Shown here one piece after another: positions 33,479 to 42,668 of a DNA stretch of 64,000 bases (positions within the stretch are counted from its first letter, which is position 1; every line of letters starts with the position of its first letter). A program made the position numbers and the translations under genes. Source of the stretch: Prevotella sp. UBA1705 (GTDB lineage: Bacteria > Bacteroidota > Bacteroidia > Bacteroidales > Bacteroidaceae). Location of the stretch: NCBI GenBank assembly GCA_002317385.1, contig DCJH01000021.1, positions 6,805 through 70,804 of the forward strand, read 5' to 3'. The notes beneath the pieces are model-generated. The model was not told where the DNA came from. It saw only the letters and a program-made list of their open reading frames with translations, and did not search any database.

Positions 33479-34874
33479 CTACTTCTCGGCAGCATATTTC
33501 TCTCGGATATGCTCCTCGTATTCGGCCAACTCGCGCTCGCCAATATGGGCCAAGCCATAGTGTTCATCGTGCTGACTGAAGTCGAGACCCACCCGTTCGC
33601 TGGCCAGCGACACGCGCATGGGCAGCAGTTTATCGATGATCCAATAGCCCAGATAGCTCATACCGAAGGTGTAGACAATGACAATGGCCACCGCCAGAAG
33701 ATGATAGAGAAACACCACTACGCCCTGCCACGTGCCCGAGATGAGCCCTTCCTGGATAAAGATGCCCGTCATGACGGTGCCAAAGATACCTCCCGTGCCG
33801 TGAGTGGGGAACACATCGAGGGCGTCGTCGAGCCGCGACTGACTGCGCCAATATACGGCGATGTTGCAGATAATGGTGATGACGAAGGCAATGAAGATGG
33901 TCTGGCCCACAGTGACATAGCCTGCCGACGGCGTGCAGGCCACCAGTCCGACCACGCATCCCACGGCAGCACCCATGGCCGAAGGCTTGCGTCCACGCAG
34001 ACAGTCGAAGAAAATCCAGGTCATCATGGCCGTGGCCGAGGCAGTGGTGGTATTGAGAAACGCCTTCACCGCCATGCCGTCGGCGTGGAGCGAACTGCCT
34101 GCGTTGAACCCAAACCAGCCCAGCCAGAGCATGGCGGCGCCGAGAAGCACAAACGGAATGTTGGCCGGCTCAGCGTTTTTGGTGGCTGTGGCACGTCGGC
34201 CGAGGAAGAGGGCGCCGGCCAACGCGGCCACACCCGAGGAGGCATGCACCACGATTCCGCCGGCAAAATCGACCACGCCCCACTTGAGAAACAGTCCGTC
34301 GGGATGCCAAGTCATGTGGGCCAGCGGACAATAGATGACCACAAAGAACCACATCATGAAGAACATGTAAGCCGAGAAACGCACGCGCTCGGCAAACGAA
34401 CCGGTGATGAGCGAGGGCGTGATAATGGCAAATTTCATCTGGAACAGGGCGTAGAGGGCCAGCGGAATGGTGGCGCCGCCCACGAGTTTTCCGGTGGACG
34501 TGGTGAACGTGTCGGCCCCCACATGCTGGAACATCAGGAAGGTGGTGGGGTCGCCAATCACTCCTCCGATGTCGTTGCCGAAGCAGAGGCTGAAGCCGAA
34601 CACCACCCAGAGCACGGTGATGAGTCCCATGGCAATGAAGCTCTGGAGCATAGTGGAGATGACATTCTTAGCTCCGACCATGCCTCCATAGAAGAACGAC
34701 AGGCCCGGAGTCATCATCAACACGAAGATGGTGGCTGTAATCATCCAAGCTACATCGGCTCCACTGATCTTGGAAAAATCGCAATCGAACGACGGTTCCT
34801 TGCTAAAACAACCCGGCAATGGCTATCAAGACCATGGCCGCCATTAAAAACACCCAACGCTTTTTGAGTTTCAT
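33479..34874 (-). CDS. amt: Ammonium transporter Amt, frameshift at the signal-peptide junction
   Basis: Amt is a trimeric inner-membrane channel for ammonium. The main frame (33479 to about 34816) has a complete transporter with ADVAWMITATIFVLMMTPGL, FFYGGMVGAKN, FAGGIVVHASSG and THGTGGIFGTVMTGIF. The only good start, ATG at 34874, opens MKLKKRWVFLMAAMVLIAIAG, a signal-like peptide, but in the other frame; it meets TAG at 34805-34803. Taking one G out of the GGG run at 34814-34812 joins the two parts as AIAGCFSKEP, a lipobox-like junction. Without a frame change only a TTG start at 34819 is available and the leader is lost. It is either a decayed gene or a one-base sequence error. A -7-like TACTTTTG lies at 34933-34926. 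Confidence 0.85.
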
Positions 34875-35153
34875 ACGCAATCCTTTACCCTTTAATCTTT
34901 ATACCTATTTTATCTAATTATATCACAAAAGTAATCAAATTGCTCGATAAATTCTATTTAATATATCACAAATAACATATTTTTCTGTTTTTAATTTTTA
35001 TTTGATAATTTATAATAGCAATATTATATCATATTGTAATTCATAGAGTCGCGAATGCCTACAGATTGATATTTTAGGGAAAAATATAGATTCTCGGTGC
35101 TCCATCAGCCCGATGGTGAGGCAAAGAGTGGGTGAAATCATCATAAACGAGGA
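34875..35153. other. AT-rich divergent intergenic region
   Basis: Between amt and the porphyrin-module receptor the DNA is markedly richer in A and T than its surroundings (about 34910-35050). I see promoter boxes on both sides but no gene. Confidence 0.5.
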
Positions 35154-35184
35154 TTGCACAGAATATGAAAAATGAGTAATTTTG
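35154..35184 (+). promoter_or_regulatory. Promoter of the porphyrin module
   Basis: TTG at 35154-35156 and TAATTTTG at 35177-35184, 20 bases apart, match the Bacteroidetes consensus just ahead of the receptor start at 35209. The leader is very short, about 20 bases. Confidence 0.72.
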
Positions 35185-35208
35185 CATCCATACAAAAACA
35201 TTTAACCT

Positions 35209-37284
35209 ATGACATACTGCACTCTGACCGCATCCATCCTCGTGGGAATGATGGTGTCTGCCGCCCCTATGCAGGCGGAAAATCTCGAAGCAGACAGCAT
35301 CTATCCGCACCACGACCTGAACGAAGTGGTCATTACACGCTACAAAATCAACCGGCACAACCTCACGCCCGTGTCGGTTTCTACCATCGGAAGAGCACAG
35401 ATTCAAGCACAGCAAGTGACCGACATTGCCGACATGTCGGCCCTGATTCCCAATTTTTTCATCCCCGAATATGGGTCGCGGCAGACCACTCCCATCGCCA
35501 TCCGTGGCGTGATGTCGAAAGTGAAGGGCACCGCCGTGGGCTTTTACGTAGATGGTGTGCCCCATTTTGAGACCTCGGCCTTCAACGCTGACCTGCTCGA
35601 CGTGACCGCCATTGAGGTCTATCGCGGTCCGCAGGGCACCCTCTACGGGCGCAATACCATCGGCGGAGTGATCAATGTATATACCCATACGCCCTTCGAT
35701 TACCAGGGAACGAAGATGAAGATGGGCTATGGCAACTATAATAATATGGTGGCGCAGTTCTCCAACTACACGCGGCTCTCTGAGACGTTCGGACTGAACG
35801 TGGGGGGCTACTACGAGCACAACGGCGGCTATTTCCAGAATACTTTCCTCGGCAAGAAGGCCGACAGGCTCAATGCCGCGGGCGGCAAACTGGGTCTGTA
35901 TTACCGTCCCACCGACCGCTGGAAGTTGCGCCTGACCACCCAGCTCGACCATACCAATCAGGCCGGATACCCCTACGCCCCCTACGACACGGAGAAACAG
36001 CAGCTTGCCGACATTGCCTACAACCGCGAATGCGGCTATCTGCGCACCATCTCGACCACCGGATTCATGGCCCACTATGCCGGCAACGGGTTCAGTCTGA
36101 ATAGTCAGACCACCTTCCAGCATATCCACGACAACCAGCGTATCGACCAAGACTTCACCAGCAAAGACCTCTTTTTCGTGACCAATGGCGTGACACAGAA
36201 CACGTGGAACGAGGAGATTGTACTCAAATCGGAGACCGACGGCCGCTTCCAGTGGGTGGCCGGAGTGAACGGTTTCGCCCAGTCGGCCAACCAAGATCAG
36301 GCCACAAGCTATTTCACCAAGGACTATATCCAGCCCGCCCACTACGAGACGCCCACGCAGGGAGCAGCCGCCTTTGCGCAGGGATCATATAATATATGGA
36401 GAGGTTTGTCGGCCACGGCCGGACTACGACTGGACTATGAGCACAGCAAAATCAGGTATTCGCGCGAGCAGGTCGCCATTTCCGATGGGTCGCAGAAGCA
36501 TCTCAAGGACTTCTCATCGTCGCTCCATTTCCTCCAACTCATTCCAAAATTCGGCCTGCAATACCTCTTCGACGACCGTAATCAGGCCTATGCCAACATC
36601 ACGCTCGGCTATAAGGCAGGCTCTTTCAATCAGACTTTCACCACCGATGAGGAGCGAAGCTACGACCCCGAATACAACTGGAACTACGAAATCGGCACCA
36701 AACTCACCACGCGCGACGGCCGATTCGGCGGTGAGCTCACGCTGTTCTACATCGATTGGCGCAATCAGCAGATCAGCCATACGGTGCCCACGGTGGGCAA
36801 TGTGATCGACAACGCCGGCCATTCAGATAGCAAAGGCGTGGAGGTTTCACTCATGGCGCGCCCGCTCAGCGACCTGCTCCTCACGGCAAACTATGGTTAT
36901 ACCTACGCCCGCTTCATCGATTACAAGAAGAATGACAAGGTAGACTACTCGCGAAACATGATTCCTCTGGTGCCGCGCCACACCTTGGACGTGGGCGCCC
37001 AATACACCATCCATCCGCGACGGGGTCTCGATGCCATCCGGCTGAGCTCCAACGTCACCGGCGTGGGCAAGCTCTATTGGAACGAAGACAACGCTCAGGC
37101 GCAGCCATTCTATGCCCTGCTCAATGCCAAGACAGCCTTTCAGAAGGGTATCGTCACCGTGGAGCTGTGGGGAAAGAACCTCACTTCGACCGATTATCTG
37201 AGCTATTACTTCGTCTCCTCGGGCAAGTATGCGCAGCAAGGAAAGCCGCTTACCTTCGGCGCCAACGTCATTTTAGACCTCTAA
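35209..37284 (+). CDS. TonB-dependent receptor, probable porphyrin or heme-precursor uptake
   Basis: A 691-residue outer-membrane receptor. The signal peptide runs MTYCTLTASILVGMMVSAA and is followed by a TonB-box-like HHDLNEVVITRYKIN. The plug holds MSALIPNFFIPEYGSRQTT, IAIRGVMSKVKGTAVGFYVD and VYRGPQGTLYGRNTIGGVIN, typical of siderophore- and porphyrin-type receptors of the FecA/CirA style. The barrel ends FGANVILDL. hemN follows after 16 bases, then hemG and a permease gene, so the receptor most likely imports a porphyrin or a heme-related ligand. That assignment is by context; the sequence alone does not name the ligand. Confidence 0.87.
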   Translation: MTYCTLTASILVGMMVSAAPMQAENLEADSIYPHHDLNEVVITRYKINRHNLTPVSVSTIGRAQIQAQQVTDIADMSALIPNFFIPEYGSRQTTPIAIRGVMSKVKGTAVGFYVDGVPHFETSAFNADLLDVTAIEVYRGPQGTLYGRNTIGGVINVYTHTPFDYQGTKMKMGYGNYNNMVAQFSNYTRLSETFGLNVGGYYEHNGGYFQNTFLGKKADRLNAAGGKLGLYYRPTDRWKLRLTTQLDHTNQAGYPYAPYDTEKQQLADIAYNRECGYLRTISTTGFMAHYAGNGFSLNSQTTFQHIHDNQRIDQDFTSKDLFFVTNGVTQNTWNEEIVLKSETDGRFQWVAGVNGFAQSANQDQATSYFTKDYIQPAHYETPTQGAAAFAQGSYNIWRGLSATAGLRLDYEHSKIRYSREQVAISDGSQKHLKDFSSSLHFLQLIPKFGLQYLFDDRNQAYANITLGYKAGSFNQTFTTDEERSYDPEYNWNYEIGTKLTTRDGRFGGELTLFYIDWRNQQISHTVPTVGNVIDNAGHSDSKGVEVSLMARPLSDLLLTANYGYTYARFIDYKKNDKVDYSRNMIPLVPRHTLDVGAQYTIHPRRGLDAIRLSSNVTGVGKLYWNEDNAQAQPFYALLNAKTAFQKGIVTVELWGKNLTSTDYLSYYFVSSGKYAQQGKPLTFGANVILDL

Positions 37285-37300
37285 CCCAACTGTTTTGCAC

Positions 37301-38662
37301 ATGGACATCATCCAGAAATACAACGTTTCCGTACCCCGATATACCAGCTATCCACCGGCCAACTACTTTGAGCCGATGGATAGCGCGCGTTATATGGAGG
37401 CTATCGACGAGTCGAACGAGGCCGGCAGCCCTAAGATTTCGTTCTATCTCCACATGCCGTTCTGCCGTCATCTCTGCCACTATTGCGGCTGCAACTCCTA
37501 TCTCATGCCCCGTACGGGCGATGCCGCCGACCGTTATATCAAGGCCTTGCACCAGGAAATAGACCTCGTGGCGGCCCACTTGGACCGGCGTCGGCCTATC
37601 TCTCAGATTCACTATGGGGGCGGAAGCCCCACCGCCATGCCTGTGGGCGTGCTGCGAGAACTCAATGAACACCTGCTCTCCTTGTTCCCCACGATCGACC
37701 GTCCGGAGATAGCCATCGAGTGTCATCCGGGTTATCTCACCCTCGAAGACTGGCAACTGCTCACCAAGAGCCACTTCAACCGGTTCTCCATTGGCGTGCA
37801 AGACATGGACGAACGGGTGTTGAAGGCCGTGAATCGCACACCGTCGCTGCTGCCGTTGGAGCAGATTGTAGACCTGCTCCACGCCGCGGGGGCCACCGTG
37901 AACATGGATTTGCTCTTCGGATTGCCCCTTCAGACGGCCGACTCCTTTGCCCAGAGCATCTGCCGTGCCATCGACATCCGACCCGAACGGCTGGTTACAT
38001 TCAGCTACGGTCACGTGCCATGGGTGTTCAAGCGGCAGCAGATTCTGGAGAAAATAGGACTTCCCGCCACCGACGAGAAGCAGCATATGTTCGACGAGGC
38101 CAGCCGTCTGCTCCACGAAGCAGGCTATCAGAGCATCGGCCTCGACCACTTTGTGCTGCCCGAAGACGAGCTTTTCACCGCCCTGCAAGATGGTCAACTC
38201 TACCGCAACTTCCAGGGATACTGCACCCGTCGCACCACAGGGCAGGTCTATGCATTCGGTGCAACGGGCATCAGTCAGCTCGACACGTTCTACGCCCAGA
38301 ACACCAAGGACATCGAAGCGTATATCAACGACTCGGCCGCAGGGTGCCTATCTACGGCCAAGGGCTACCGCCTCACCCTCCCGCAGCGCGTCTGTAAGGA
38401 GGTCATCGAGCGCCTCATGTGCAACTATCGCATCTCCTGGGCCGAACTTTCCGATACGCTCGGCATCGGCAGGGAGACGCTGTTCGAGGCCATCCACTAT
38501 GACCCGGCCCAACTGCAGGATATGGCTCGCGATGGCATTATTACCCTGAGCGACGACGGCATCGGCATGACCGCCCTCGGACATCCGTTTGTCCGCAACG
38601 TCGCCGCGGCCTTGGACCCATTGATGCAGCACACCGACAAGCAGTTTTCTAAACCGATTTAA
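37301..38662 (+). CDS. hemN: Oxygen-independent coproporphyrinogen III dehydrogenase HemN
   Basis: HemN is a radical SAM enzyme that turns coproporphyrinogen III into protoporphyrinogen IX without oxygen. The 453-residue protein starts MDIIQKYNVSVPRYTSYP. Its cluster motif CRHLCHYCGC (Cys about 55, 59, 62, 64) has the fourth Cys that separates HemN from the heme chaperone HemW. YGGGSPTAM, SIGVQDMD, NMDLLFGLPLQT and GHVPWVFKRQQ are further HemN landmarks, and the length fits. The ATG at 37301 is used; an upstream TTG is unlikely. It sits between the receptor gene and hemG. Confidence 0.95.
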   Translation: MDIIQKYNVSVPRYTSYPPANYFEPMDSARYMEAIDESNEAGSPKISFYLHMPFCRHLCHYCGCNSYLMPRTGDAADRYIKALHQEIDLVAAHLDRRRPISQIHYGGGSPTAMPVGVLRELNEHLLSLFPTIDRPEIAIECHPGYLTLEDWQLLTKSHFNRFSIGVQDMDERVLKAVNRTPSLLPLEQIVDLLHAAGATVNMDLLFGLPLQTADSFAQSICRAIDIRPERLVTFSYGHVPWVFKRQQILEKIGLPATDEKQHMFDEASRLLHEAGYQSIGLDHFVLPEDELFTALQDGQLYRNFQGYCTRRTTGQVYAFGATGISQLDTFYAQNTKDIEAYINDSAAGCLSTAKGYRLTLPQRVCKEVIERLMCNYRISWAELSDTLGIGRETLFEAIHYDPAQLQDMARDGIITLSDDGIGMTALGHPFVRNVAAALDPLMQHTDKQFSKPI

Positions 38663-38675
38663 TCTCTCAAAAGAT

Positions 38676-40043
38676 ATGACTCAACGCGACACCATCGTGA
38701 TAGGAGCCGGCATCACCGGCCTCACCACCGCCTTCCAACTGCGTCGACGCCAGGTCGATGTGGAGGTATTGGAGTGCCAGAACCGCGTGGGCGGACAGAT
38801 ACACACCTTTAAAATCAATGGCTTCACGTTCGAAAGCGGTCCCAATACGGGCGTGGTGAAACACCCCGAAGTGGCCGAATTGTTCGAGCAACTGGGCGAT
38901 AAGTGCGAGCTGGAAACGGCTTTAGAGTCGAGCAAACGGCGCTTGATCTGGAAGGGCAACCGCTTCCACGACCTGCCGTCGTCGCTCCCTACGGCGCTCG
39001 CCACGCCGCTGTTCACGTGGAAAGACAAGTTCCGCATCCTCGGAGAACCATGGCGCAAGCGTGGCACCGACCCCAATGAGACGGTGGGAAGCCTGGCCGA
39101 GAGAAGGCTGGGAAGGTCGTATGTAGACTACGCGGTGGATCCATTTCTCTCCGGTGTCTACGCCAGCGACCCCTATCTGCTGCCCACCCGTCTGGCCTTG
39201 CCCAAGCTCTATCAGTTGGAACAGGACTATGGCTCGTTCATCCGAGGCTCCATCGCCAAGGCGCGCCAGCCCAAATCCGACCGCGACCGCAAGGCCACGA
39301 AGGCGGTATTCTCGGCCCGAGGCGGCTTCAACAGGCTCATTGATGCCCTGGCTGAGGCCATCGGCACAGACCGAATCACCACTTCCGCTCGCCACATCCG
39401 GGTGATTCCCGAGGGCGAGGGCTGGATGGTGAGCTATGAAAAAGATGGTGAACCGCATGAGATTCGTGCCCGACGGGTGGTCACCACCTGCGGCGCCTAC
39501 TCGCTGTCTGACCTTCTTCCCTTCGTCGACCGCACCTTGATGGCCGACCTGAGCAACCTCTATTATGCGCCGGTGGTACAGATGGGCGTGGGCATCAGCA
39601 ACACACGCCACCACGATTGGCCCGCTTTCGGCGGACTGGTACCGTCGCGTGAGCAACGCGAAGTGCTCGGAATACTCTTCCCCTCCTCCTGTTTCGCCGG
39701 ACGGGCACCCGAAGGCGGCATCGCCATGGCCTATTTCATGGGCGGCACGCGCCACCCCGAGATGGTGAAGATGAGCGATGAAGAGCTTACCGATATCGTG
39801 AATCGCACGCTCGTCGACATGCTGAAATATCCCGAAGGGACGCGTCCCGACACCCTCCGCATATTCAGACACGAGCGCGCCATCCCCCAATACGAGGTGA
39901 GCACCGACCGTCGTCTGACGGCCATCGGCAGGTTGCGCGAGCTACATCCCACCCTCACCATCGCCGGAAACCTGCGCGATGGCATCGGCATCGGCGACCG
40001 AATCAAGCAGGGCTTCGACGTTGCCGCTAATGAAAAATATTGA
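38676..40043 (+). CDS. hemG: Protoporphyrinogen oxidase (HemY-type flavoprotein)
   Basis: An FAD enzyme that oxidises protoporphyrinogen IX (or coproporphyrinogen in some lineages) to the porphyrin. The 455-residue protein has the dinucleotide motif VIGAGITGLTTAFQL, then QNRVGGQIHTF and FESGPNTGV, and in the middle DPFLSGVYASDPYLL, the HemY/HemG signature. The C-terminal FAD segment is LTIAGNLRDGIGIGDRIKQG. Classical HemY uses oxygen as acceptor, so in an anaerobe another acceptor is expected. It follows hemN by 13 bases. Confidence 0.92.
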   Translation: MTQRDTIVIGAGITGLTTAFQLRRRQVDVEVLECQNRVGGQIHTFKINGFTFESGPNTGVVKHPEVAELFEQLGDKCELETALESSKRRLIWKGNRFHDLPSSLPTALATPLFTWKDKFRILGEPWRKRGTDPNETVGSLAERRLGRSYVDYAVDPFLSGVYASDPYLLPTRLALPKLYQLEQDYGSFIRGSIAKARQPKSDRDRKATKAVFSARGGFNRLIDALAEAIGTDRITTSARHIRVIPEGEGWMVSYEKDGEPHEIRARRVVTTCGAYSLSDLLPFVDRTLMADLSNLYYAPVVQMGVGISNTRHHDWPAFGGLVPSREQREVLGILFPSSCFAGRAPEGGIAMAYFMGGTRHPEMVKMSDEELTDIVNRTLVDMLKYPEGTRPDTLRIFRHERAIPQYEVSTDRRLTAIGRLRELHPTLTIAGNLRDGIGIGDRIKQGFDVAANEKY

Positions 40044-40048
40044 GAGGG

Positions 40049-40119
40049 CTGTCCGACTGGTCGGACTTCTCAGACCTGTCTGACAGGTCTACCCCCGTCC
40101 GACGAGTCGGATTCATCTG
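40049..40119. repeat. 9-bp tandem repeat GTCnGACnG (locus 2)
   Basis: Units such as TGTCCGACT, GGTCGGACT, CTCAGACC, TGTCTGACA and GTCCGACGA follow one another at about nine-base steps, as at 23614-23693. Palindromes such as GTCCGACTGGTCGGAC result. It starts right after the hemG stop and may separate hemG from the permease gene. Confidence 0.78.
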
Positions 40120-40162
40120 AAAACCAGCCTCTCCTACCACCTTTCTCCCAACTCATCCACCC

Positions 40163-41389
40163 ATGTCTTTCAATAAAATCCACGAGTTCTCACAGCTTGC
40201 CAGCCACCGCAAGGCCGACCTTTTCACCTTCTTCTGCCTCTACATCGCGCAGTCGTTGCCCATGACATTCTTTGCCACGGCACTGCAGGTCACCATGCGC
40301 CAGGCCTCTTTCTCACTGTCGGCCATAGCCCTGACACAACTCATCAAACTGCCGTGGATCGTGAAATTCCTATGGGCACCGCTCGTAGACCGCAGCTGCA
40401 CCACCCTCAAAGGGTTCCGGCGCTGCATCTTTCTGAGCGAGAGCATCTATGCGTTGCTCATTCTTGTCATCGGCTACTTGGACCTTTTGTCCAATTTCAC
40501 CGTTATCATCACCCTCATCATCCTCTCTTTTGTGGCCTCGGCCACGCAGGACATCGCCACTGATGCCTTGGCCGTGCTGTCGTTTCGGCGTGAGGAAAAG
40601 AGCATGGTGAACAGCATACAGTCGCTGGGTAGCTTCAGCGCGACGCTCATTGGCAGCGGCATTCTGCTCGCCCTGCTGCAGCATTACGGCTGGCATCGCG
40701 TGCTGCCCTTCCTCGCCATATTCGTCATTCTGGCCCTCATTCCCCTGATGCGCAACCGCCGACTCACCATCGAGGAGCGGCCCCACACCCGACAGGTGCG
40801 CCTCACCGACTCGTTCTCCTTCCTCGCCAAGCGCCGCAACTGGGTGCAGATAGGCTTCCTGTTGCTCTATTATGCGGGCATTATCAGCGTGCTTTCGATG
40901 GTGCGACCATGGATGGTAGACCTCGGCTATTCGATGAAAGAGATTGGACTGCTCAGCGGCGTCATTGGTTCGCTGGCCGCCTGCATAGCCACTCTCGTCA
41001 GCGGTCAGCTCATCTTCGCCCTCGGCCGATGGCAGTCGCGCCGACTATTTGCGCTGCTTTCGCTCGTCACCTGCCTCTATTTCGTGCTCTTGGCCCATGT
41101 TCATCCGGCCATGTGGCATATCGTGGTGGGCATCGTGCTGCTCTGGAGCTGCTACGGACTCTCCACCGTGGTGGTCTATACCACGTCGATGGACATGGTG
41201 CGCACGGGCTTGGAGGGCACCGATTTCACCACGCAGACCGTCATCACCCACCTCAGCGGCATCATCTTCTCGGTCATTGCCGGCCACGTGGCGCAGCATT
41301 TCGGCTACACGCTATTCTTCATTTTCGCCACCATCCTAGCCTTAGTGAGTCTGGTCTACGTCTCCTTGATGTTCCGCCAAGAGCACTAA
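40163..41389 (+). CDS. MFS permease, AmpG / RhtX-FptX-like
   Basis: A 408-residue inner-membrane protein with about 12 spans of the major facilitator superfamily. The segments YIAQSLPMTFFATALQVTMR, LTQLIKLPWIVKFLWAPLVD and SFVASATQDIATDALAV match the AmpG-like branch. That branch includes the single-subunit siderophore importers RhtX and FptX and the muropeptide importer AmpG. Lying behind a TonB receptor and two late heme enzymes, it is best read as the inner-membrane importer for the same porphyrin-type ligand. An export role cannot be excluded. The start is 120 bases after hemG. Confidence 0.85.
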   Translation: MSFNKIHEFSQLASHRKADLFTFFCLYIAQSLPMTFFATALQVTMRQASFSLSAIALTQLIKLPWIVKFLWAPLVDRSCTTLKGFRRCIFLSESIYALLILVIGYLDLLSNFTVIITLIILSFVASATQDIATDALAVLSFRREEKSMVNSIQSLGSFSATLIGSGILLALLQHYGWHRVLPFLAIFVILALIPLMRNRRLTIEERPHTRQVRLTDSFSFLAKRRNWVQIGFLLLYYAGIISVLSMVRPWMVDLGYSMKEIGLLSGVIGSLAACIATLVSGQLIFALGRWQSRRLFALLSLVTCLYFVLLAHVHPAMWHIVVGIVLLWSCYGLSTVVVYTTSMDMVRTGLEGTDFTTQTVITHLSGIIFSVIAGHVAQHFGYTLFFIFATILALVSLVYVSLMFRQEH

Positions 41390-41838
41390 CTATTGTCAAA
41401 TAACTTCTGAACAAATCGGCTTCAAATTTTTCTCGAAATAGAATTTCCATCGGGTCATTTTCCAAAAAATATGAGGACGGAGGAAGAAAAAGAAGCCGAG
41501 ATTTTGCAAAAGCATAGTATTCCCGTCGCGATTACTATGCTTTCGTCGTTTGATAAAGGCCTTTTCATGGGAACAGAACGGCCTGTTCTCACCACGAAAA
41601 CATAGCTTTCGCAGCCCTTGAAAATGTAAAATAATCACAACCCGCTATCTCTCAACTCCTTAAAACCACGCCATTTTTCGCGTGATCTCAGCCCAATGTT
41701 TTCTGTTTCAGAATACGCGAATCCTGCGAGGGCATTATTCAAGAAATTTCAACGGGATTAAAACGATGTGCGAGGGGCGTCGGTCGTTGGGAAGAGTAAG
41801 AGGAGTCGGGAGAAACGCAAGGGGTATATTACAAAAAA
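41390..41838. other. Gene-free region with dispersed repeat relics
   Basis: No gene is seen. An inverted repeat AAAGCATAGTA (41509-41519) and TACTATGCTTT (41533-41543), with GTCGCGATTAC inside, is another form of the dispersed family, and CATAGCTTTCGCAG follows at about 41601. The segment to 41690 resembles 7340-7430. Confidence 0.5.
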
Positions 41839-41867
41839 ATGAGCCCGCTATCCTTAGCAGGCTCATT
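41839..41867 (-). terminator. Terminator of tRNA-Gln
   Basis: On the minus strand AATGAGCCTGCTA pairs with TAGCGGGCTCATT (one mismatch) and is followed by a T-run, nine bases behind the tRNA. Confidence 0.85.
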
Positions 41868-41875
41868 AGAAACAG

Positions 41876-41946
41876 TTGGGATACCAGGACTCGAACCTGG
41901 AATGACAGGACCAGAATCTGTAGTGTTACCATTACACCATATCCCA
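41876..41946 (-). tRNA. tRNA-Gln (anticodon CUG)
   Basis: Read on the minus strand, the acceptor arms TGGGATA and TATCCCA pair over seven bases. The D arm is GTGTAATGGTAACAC, the anticodon loop TTCTGGT gives CUG, and the T arm holds CCAGGTTCGAGTCCTGG. The CCA end is not encoded. The anticodon stem has one mismatch at its inner pair. It is a lone tRNA with its own terminator. Confidence 0.92.
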
Positions 41947-42175
41947 GTGTCAGTAGCAAAGCATTTCTGAATTGCGGTTGCAAAGTTACTGCTTTTTTTG
42001 ATACCTCCAAAATTTTAAGCCACTTTTTTTCGTGAAAAGGCATAAATTAGCAAAAATCATGCGCAGGAGATGGAGAGGCCGAGAGGCTGCAATGCTGTCA
42101 AGGCGAAATGGCAGGCAGGAGCAAGGCAGGGCCGCCCAGAGTTCGTAAAATATCGAAATAATAGCGCAAAACAAT
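41947..42175. other. Intergenic region without features
   Basis: The gap between the tRNA-Gln gene and the rsfS promoter shows no gene and no repeat that I recognise. Confidence 0.45.
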
Positions 42176-42205
42176 TGGTTTCTCAATTATTAGACGTATC
42201 TTTGC
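42176..42205 (+). promoter_or_regulatory. Promoter of rsfS-ftsH
   Basis: TTG at 42176-42178 and TATCTTTG at 42198-42205, 19 bases apart, lie about 50 bases ahead of rsfS. Confidence 0.72.
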
Positions 42206-42255
42206 GCTATAAATAAAAGAATATTATTAATAAGGTATCCCCATTTAAGTTTTTC

Positions 42256-42615
42256 ATGACGGAAGCAACACAACTCGTAGAAACCATTACCAAAGGAATT
42301 CAGGAGAAGAAAGGTCAGGACATCGTTGTCGTAGACCTGAGTCACATAGACGGTGCCATTGCCCGCTATTTCATCATTTGCCAAGGCAGTTCGCCCAACC
42401 AGGTGGAGGCAATAGCCGAGTCTGTGGGCGATTTTTGCCGCAAAGACATGGGTGAGAAGCCTGTTGGCGTGAACGGACTGGGCAACAACACCTGGGTGGC
42501 TATCGACTTTGTCGACGTGCTGGTGCACGTGTTTCAGCCCGAGACACGGGCCTTCTATAACCTGGAGGAGCTTTGGGAAGATGCTAAATTAACTAAAATT
42601 CCGAACGTTGACTAA
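42256..42615 (+). CDS. rsfS: Ribosomal silencing factor RsfS
   Basis: RsfS binds protein L14 of the large ribosomal subunit and blocks subunit joining when nutrients are short. The 119-residue protein has the family core DIVVVDLSHIDGAIARYFI, CQGSSPNQVEAIAESV, GVNGLGNNTWVAIDFVDVLV and HVFQPETRAFYNLEELW, at normal length. It lies 53 bases ahead of ftsH and shares its promoter. Confidence 0.96.
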   Translation: MTEATQLVETITKGIQEKKGQDIVVVDLSHIDGAIARYFIICQGSSPNQVEAIAESVGDFCRKDMGEKPVGVNGLGNNTWVAIDFVDVLVHVFQPETRAFYNLEELWEDAKLTKIPNVD

Positions 42616-42668
42616 TCTTTGGCACATCGTTTGATAGGCTGAAGGATATCACATTTATATTTCCAACG

